Source: an uncultured Saprospiraceae bacterium (lineage in GTDB: Bacteria > Bacteroidota > Bacteroidia > Chitinophagales > Saprospiraceae). Taken from it: DNA of 64,000 bases. The position numbers and the translations under genes were made by a program. Below, piece by piece: positions 60,352 through 64,000 of the stretch. The notes under the pieces were generated by a model. That model saw only the letters and a program-made list of their open reading frames with translations. It made no database searches and had not been told where the DNA came from. The DNA lies in the NCBI GenBank assembly GCA_938015415.1, contig CALLPK010000066.1, positions 1-64,000 on the forward strand, in the 5' to 3' direction. Each line of letters begins with the position of its first letter. Position 1 is the first letter of the stretch.

Positions 60352-61800
60352 ATGCTTTTTAACTCTATAGATTTTGCGATATTTCTGCCGGTGGTCTTTG
60401 TCATCTACTGGTTGCTGTCAGCGGAAGGGATAAAGAAGCAGAATCTTTTTTTGGTGTTGGCAAGTTATATATTTTACGGTTGGTGGGATTATCGATTTTT
60501 ATCTTTGATTTTATTCAGTACCGTAGTAGACTATAGCATTGGCATCGGATTATCAAAACAAGCGGACCCGAAGGCTCGGAAAGGATTAGTTTGGTTGAGT
60601 ATTGGGGTCAATCTCGGGTTTCTGGGTTTTTTTAAATACTATAATTTTTTCCTGGATAATTTTATTTCCGTTTTTTCTTTTTTTGGAGACACGATGGATG
60701 CGCGGGCGTTGTCGATTATCCTTCCCGTGGGTATTAGTTTTTATACTTTTCAGACGTTGAGTTATACAATTGATGTATACCGGAAAAAACTCCGGCCGAC
60801 CCGGGATTTTGTGGCCTTTATGGCTTTTGTTTGCTTTTTTCCACAGTTGGTGGCGGGCCCGATCGAGCGAGCCACACATTTGTTGCCACAATTTATGGTG
60901 GAGCGAAAGTTTAATTACGCGATGGCGGCAGATGGGCTAAGACAAATTCTTTGGGGATTATTTAAAAAAGTAGTTATTGCGGATAATGCCGCGGTGATAG
61001 CTAACGAAATATTTAATAATTCAGACATGTATTCCGGTAGTACCTTACTGGTGGGAGCTGTTTTTTTTACTTTTCAGATATATGGTGATTTTTCCGGATA
61101 TTCGGATGTGGCGATTGGGACGGCTCGATTATTCGGGTTTGATTTAAAACAGAATTTTGCTTTTCCTTATTTTTCGAGAGACATGGCCGAATTTTGGCGA
61201 CGGTGGCATATTTCGTTGTCTACCTGGTTTCGGGATTATGTATACATTCCCTTGGGAGGCAGTCGGGTAGGGACGTGGAAAAAAATTCGCAATACGTTTA
61301 TTATCTTTATCGTAAGTGGATTCTGGCATGGTGCCAACTGGACTTTTGTTGTTTGGGGTGGATTGAATGCGATTTATTTTTTACCTTTATTATTACGAAA
61401 TAAAAACCGGGTACATACCGGTACGGTTGCTGCCGGCAAGTATTTTCCGTCGCTGCGGGAAAGTTTAGGGATGTTATCAACCTTCGGATTGACCGTACTG
61501 GCCTGGATCTTTTTCCGAGCCGAAAATATGCCCCACGCCATTAATTATTTAGCCACCTTATTTTCCAAATCTTTATTCACAATTCCTTACTTTTCCGGTG
61601 GAAAACACGCCGTAAAGAGCTTATTACTTATCTTGCTATTTTTGATGATAGAATGGTTAGGACGAACCGGAAAGTATGCAATTGAAAATCTACCTGGCAG
61701 ATGGAATCGTTCGGTACGATGGATATTTTATTATTTGATCGCGTTGTCTATTTTTTGGTTTGGCGGAGAGCAACAAGCGTTTATCTATTTTCAATTTTAA
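60352..61800 (+). CDS. MBOAT-family O-acyltransferase (AlgI/DltB-like)
   Basis: 482 residues with about ten membrane helices. The family core RDMAEFWRRWHISLSTWFRD, then YIPLGGSR, and VSGFWHGANWTFVVWG with the catalytic His326 are intact. AlgI-like proteins move acyl groups, usually acetyl, across the inner membrane onto exported polysaccharides or other polymers with the help of an SGNH-fold partner. That partner is the next gene, five bases downstream. The acylated polymer is unknown; the window has other surface-glycan genes and an NRPS but no clear target. Confidence 0.92.
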   Translation: MLFNSIDFAIFLPVVFVIYWLLSAEGIKKQNLFLVLASYIFYGWWDYRFLSLILFSTVVDYSIGIGLSKQADPKARKGLVWLSIGVNLGFLGFFKYYNFFLDNFISVFSFFGDTMDARALSIILPVGISFYTFQTLSYTIDVYRKKLRPTRDFVAFMAFVCFFPQLVAGPIERATHLLPQFMVERKFNYAMAADGLRQILWGLFKKVVIADNAAVIANEIFNNSDMYSGSTLLVGAVFFTFQIYGDFSGYSDVAIGTARLFGFDLKQNFAFPYFSRDMAEFWRRWHISLSTWFRDYVYIPLGGSRVGTWKKIRNTFIIFIVSGFWHGANWTFVVWGGLNAIYFLPLLLRNKNRVHTGTVAAGKYFPSLRESLGMLSTFGLTVLAWIFFRAENMPHAINYLATLFSKSLFTIPYFSGGKHAVKSLLLILLFLMIEWLGRTGKYAIENLPGRWNRSVRWIFYYLIALSIFWFGGEQQAFIYFQF

Positions 61801-61805
61801 GCGTT

Positions 61806-62675
61806 ATGAGAAAATTTATTAAAAAAAGTTTGTTGTTTTTCGTCGGATTAGGAATACTTAATGTATTGGTTTACTTTTCGGTATACCTTTATCATAATTA
61901 TTTGTTTTTTGAATCAGACGCAATATTTATTTGGGGAGATTCGCAGATGTACGAGGGGATTGATTTGGCCGAATTGTCTGCAACGCTGGACAAAAAAGTA
62001 TATTCTTCCGCGCGTTACGGATCTGGCGTTTACGATTTTTTATGTTTTACGGAGCACGTTTCTAAAAAATCTGAGGTGATCATATCCGTAGGAAAATTGG
62101 TGCAGATCAGAAGAAAAAAGTATGATTATCACCGTACGGGACTTTCGCCAAAAGGCTTATTCACTTTGTGGCAAAATAATTATTCTAATCGTGAGCTATT
62201 CACTATTATCAAAAAAAATTTAAAACCCTCCAGTTATATCCGGGCAAAAATTAAACTGGCACCCCATCAGGATATCATCAAGGCAGATTTGCCACTTGAG
62301 CATTTTCAAAATTATTATCAGCAAATTCCATCTTTTTTAAAAGACAAACAAAATATCTATTTGGCTGGAATTAAAAATCTGATAGAGAAAAAATGTACCA
62401 TTATTTTTTTGGAATTTCCTTATCATCCGCAGTTGGCGGAGATCGAAAGTGAGTCTCCGGTACTACCTGAAACAGAGGATTTTAAAGAAAGAATTGCTTC
62501 GTTATTTGCGGAGTTCAAAACAGATACTATTTTTATAGAAACGAATAAAAATATCTTTAAAGATTTTTCTCACCTAAACCAGGCAGGAGCAAATTTTTTA
62601 TCAAAAAAAATAGGAGAGAAAATGAAAGGAGAGAAGGTTACGACCTTGTATATCGTCCGCCCAGAAACACGTTAG
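61806..62675 (+). CDS. SGNH-fold partner of the MBOAT acyltransferase (AlgJ/DltD-like)
   Basis: 289 residues from the ATG at 61806, five bases after the MBOAT stop; a longer frame overlapping the MBOAT gene is rejected. One N-terminal membrane helix (about 6-28) anchors a periplasmic domain. The nucleophile Ser46 lies in IFIWGDSQMYEG and the Asp253/His256 pair in KDFSHLNQAG, as expected for an SGNH hydrolase fold. It should complete the acyl transfer started by the MBOAT protein. Overall identity to AlgJ, AlgX or DltD looks low, so the assignment rests on motifs and context. Confidence 0.8.
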   Translation: MRKFIKKSLLFFVGLGILNVLVYFSVYLYHNYLFFESDAIFIWGDSQMYEGIDLAELSATLDKKVYSSARYGSGVYDFLCFTEHVSKKSEVIISVGKLVQIRRKKYDYHRTGLSPKGLFTLWQNNYSNRELFTIIKKNLKPSSYIRAKIKLAPHQDIIKADLPLEHFQNYYQQIPSFLKDKQNIYLAGIKNLIEKKCTIIFLEFPYHPQLAEIESESPVLPETEDFKERIASLFAEFKTDTIFIETNKNIFKDFSHLNQAGANFLSKKIGEKMKGEKVTTLYIVRPETR

Positions 62676-62725
62676 AAGCGTAGATGACTTTATAAGGGTT
62701 GTAAATAAGCATTCAGACCTCAATT

Positions 62726-64000
62726 TCACTTCCTAACCCCCAAAACTTCGCTAACTTTTTCCGCCAGGCCTTTTACTTCCGGCTCTTCAAACAAACTAAT
62801 ATGATGACCTTCTACCACGTGTAATTCGATTCCTTTTTTTGCCAGTTTATTCCATTGGGTTAGATGATATTTTTTATCATTTCGATTTTGAAATTCCGTG
62901 CTACGAATAAAAATTATTTTGCCGTCATACGGTTTCCAGTGGTAATTTGCGTACATCTTGTTAAGGGCATCAATCGTAAGGCGTAGGTTTTTTTCTGATT
63001 CACTTTCTATTTTTTCAATTGTTGCTGTTTTTTCCGGACGAGACAGAAAGCGACGTGTCAATTTGTCTTTGATACGTTGGAAATCTCCTCGTTTAAGCAT
63101 ATCGTAAAATCGGGAGAACGTCTTGTTCTTTCCCGATTCGTCGTTACCAAATAAATGTACGGGCGCCGAATCAATAATAAATAATTTGTCAATCGTTTCT
63201 CCTTTTTCGTCTAACTGATTGCCGATTTCCAGGGCCACTGCGTTACTAAAGCAAGTTCCCAAAATATGATATGGACCCTGCGGTTGCACCCGTTGAATTT
63301 CTTTCACGTAGTGTGCTGCCATCTCCTGAATCGAGCGGTGTCGGGTTTCCTGACCATCCAGACCCGGCGGTTGTAAAGTATAAACGGGCTGGTCTTCTGG
63401 TAAATTTTTGGCAAGGCCCTGATAAAAGAAGACGTGTCCGCCGCCGCCGTGCAAGCAAAATAAAGGTGGTTTATTTCCGGATATTCGTAGTGGAACGAGC
63501 GAAGAGGACTTCATCGTTACTGCAGTTTTTCCGTTGATCTGTTCTGCGATCTGTGCAATGGTTGGAGCGTGAAACAGGGTCGCTGGCGGTAAAATAATCC
63601 TCATTTTTTGTTCGATCTCTGTAAAGAGTTGAATAGCTAATAAAGAATTTCCACCCAGTTCAAAATAATTATCGTTGACCCCAATATTCTTAAAACCAAA
63701 TAAGGTTTCCCAAATTTTTGCCAACGCTATTTCTTCCTCGTTTCGGGGCGCGATATAATTTTTTGAATCAGAAAAGGAAGCGTGGGTTTCGATTGACAGT
63801 GGACGTACTTCTGCCCGTGCTATATTATTGGACACCTCTATTTTCAAATCCCTTAATCTGATTTTTTTCTTTTGTCCGGGCAGGATTCTTATCAGTTGGT
63901 TAAGATTATTTTTAAAATATTGGACGATATTTTCCGATACCAAATCGCTGTCAAATCGCCAGTTAATCTCAATATTTTTCGTCGGGTTTACCCGGATCGT
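62726..64000 (-). CDS. C-terminal part of a non-ribosomal peptide synthetase: condensation-domain end, carrier domain, thioesterase
   Basis: The frame is open to the window edge, so the gene starts beyond 64000; a TTG at 63943 is not the true start. The first 45 residues (NWRFDSDLVSENIVQYF and on) resemble the end of a condensation domain. After only about 60 residues comes a carrier domain with the phosphopantetheine Ser in ELGGNSLLAIQL, then a type I thioesterase. No adenylation domain fits between them. In the thioesterase the nucleophile motif reads LGTCFSNA, with Cys where most have Ser; VEGHHISLF supplies the His. The product is unknown. Amino acid loading must come from elsewhere or the module has lost its A domain. 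Confidence 0.85.
   Translation of the reverse strand, partial: TIRVNPTKNIEINWRFDSDLVSENIVQYFKNNLNQLIRILPGQKKKIRLRDLKIEVSNNIARAEVRPLSIETHASFSDSKNYIAPRNEEEIALAKIWETLFGFKNIGVNDNYFELGGNSLLAIQLFTEIEQKMRIILPPATLFHAPTIAQIAEQINGKTAVTMKSSSLVPLRISGNKPPLFCLHGGGGHVFFYQGLAKNLPEDQPVYTLQPPGLDGQETRHRSIQEMAAHYVKEIQRVQPQGPYHILGTCFSNAVALEIGNQLDEKGETIDKLFIIDSAPVHLFGNDESGKNKTFSRFYDMLKRGDFQRIKDKLTRRFLSRPEKTATIEKIESESEKNLRLTIDALNKMYANYHWKPYDGKIIFIRSTEFQNRNDKKYHLTQWNKLAKKGIELHVVEGHHISLFEEPEVKGLAEKVSEVLGVRK

Overview
The window reads as part of a Bacteroidota chromosome, most likely a Saprospiria-type organism. The evidence is a set of large secreted proteins that end in type IX secretion (T9SS) type A sorting domains and carry HYR-, SprB- and GEVED-like repeats. 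A short primary sigma factor without region 1.1, a DUF3467 protein, AT-rich intergenic DNA and promoter-like sites of the TTG-N19/20-TAnnTTTG kind agree with this. No rRNA, tRNA, CRISPR array or intact transposase was recognised.

Layout. 1-11.6 kb: three consecutive T9SS-exported proteins (the first cut by the window edge) that share one C-terminal cassette of dockerin-like, cohesin-like and sorting domains; the third has a metzincin-like protease head. 11.6-13.7 kb: a membrane-anchored PKD protein and the lytic transglycosylase MltA. 14-24.1 kb: a 2131-residue modular sugar-dehydrogenase-like secreted protein, a PAS histidine kinase and an orphan isoprenoid-synthase-fold enzyme. 24.3-30.7 kb: mostly housekeeping (nucleotide-sugar dehydrogenase, methyltransferase, DUF3467, TruA, primary sigma factor, SHOCT protein). 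31-37.1 kb: a PaaZ fused to a DinB/DUF1569-like tail, an SDR, and a symporter followed by an O-antigen-ligase-like gene. 37.1-41.6 kb: two paralogous PD40 propeller proteins among palindromic elements, then a VOC protein. 41.7-45.1 kb: a LexA-like repressor with a small membrane protein, PAP2 and an LptF/G permease. 46.4-54.1 kb: a nine-Asp-box propeller, an OmpA pseudogene, a lipoprotein with a TonB C-terminal domain and a GH3/beta-lactamase fusion. 54.2-55.7 kb: a PIN-domain gene translationally coupled to an unrecognised 315-residue partner. 56.5-64 kb: a DEAD-box helicase, a small lipoprotein, an Smr protein, an MBOAT/SGNH acylation pair and the end of a non-ribosomal peptide synthetase.

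Themes. Most genes concern the cell surface: T9SS cargo, envelope polymer synthesis and turnover (MltA, nucleotide-sugar dehydrogenase, O-antigen ligase, PAP2, LptF/G, MBOAT) and outer-membrane or peptidoglycan anchoring (OmpA domains). Between genes lie several kinds of short repeat. The most striking is an octamer, GTTGAATY, repeated in tandem at three separate loci, each at or just before the start codon of a minus-strand gene; in truA it is translated. Other palindromic, MITE-like elements and three decayed gene remnants show recent DNA turnover. The best candidates for undescribed biology are the octamer repeats, the PIN/315-residue pair, the repressor/54-residue membrane protein pair, the A-less C-PCP-TE synthetase end, and two transcription units without a recognised product (about 45.5-45.9 kb and 55.7-56.4 kb).
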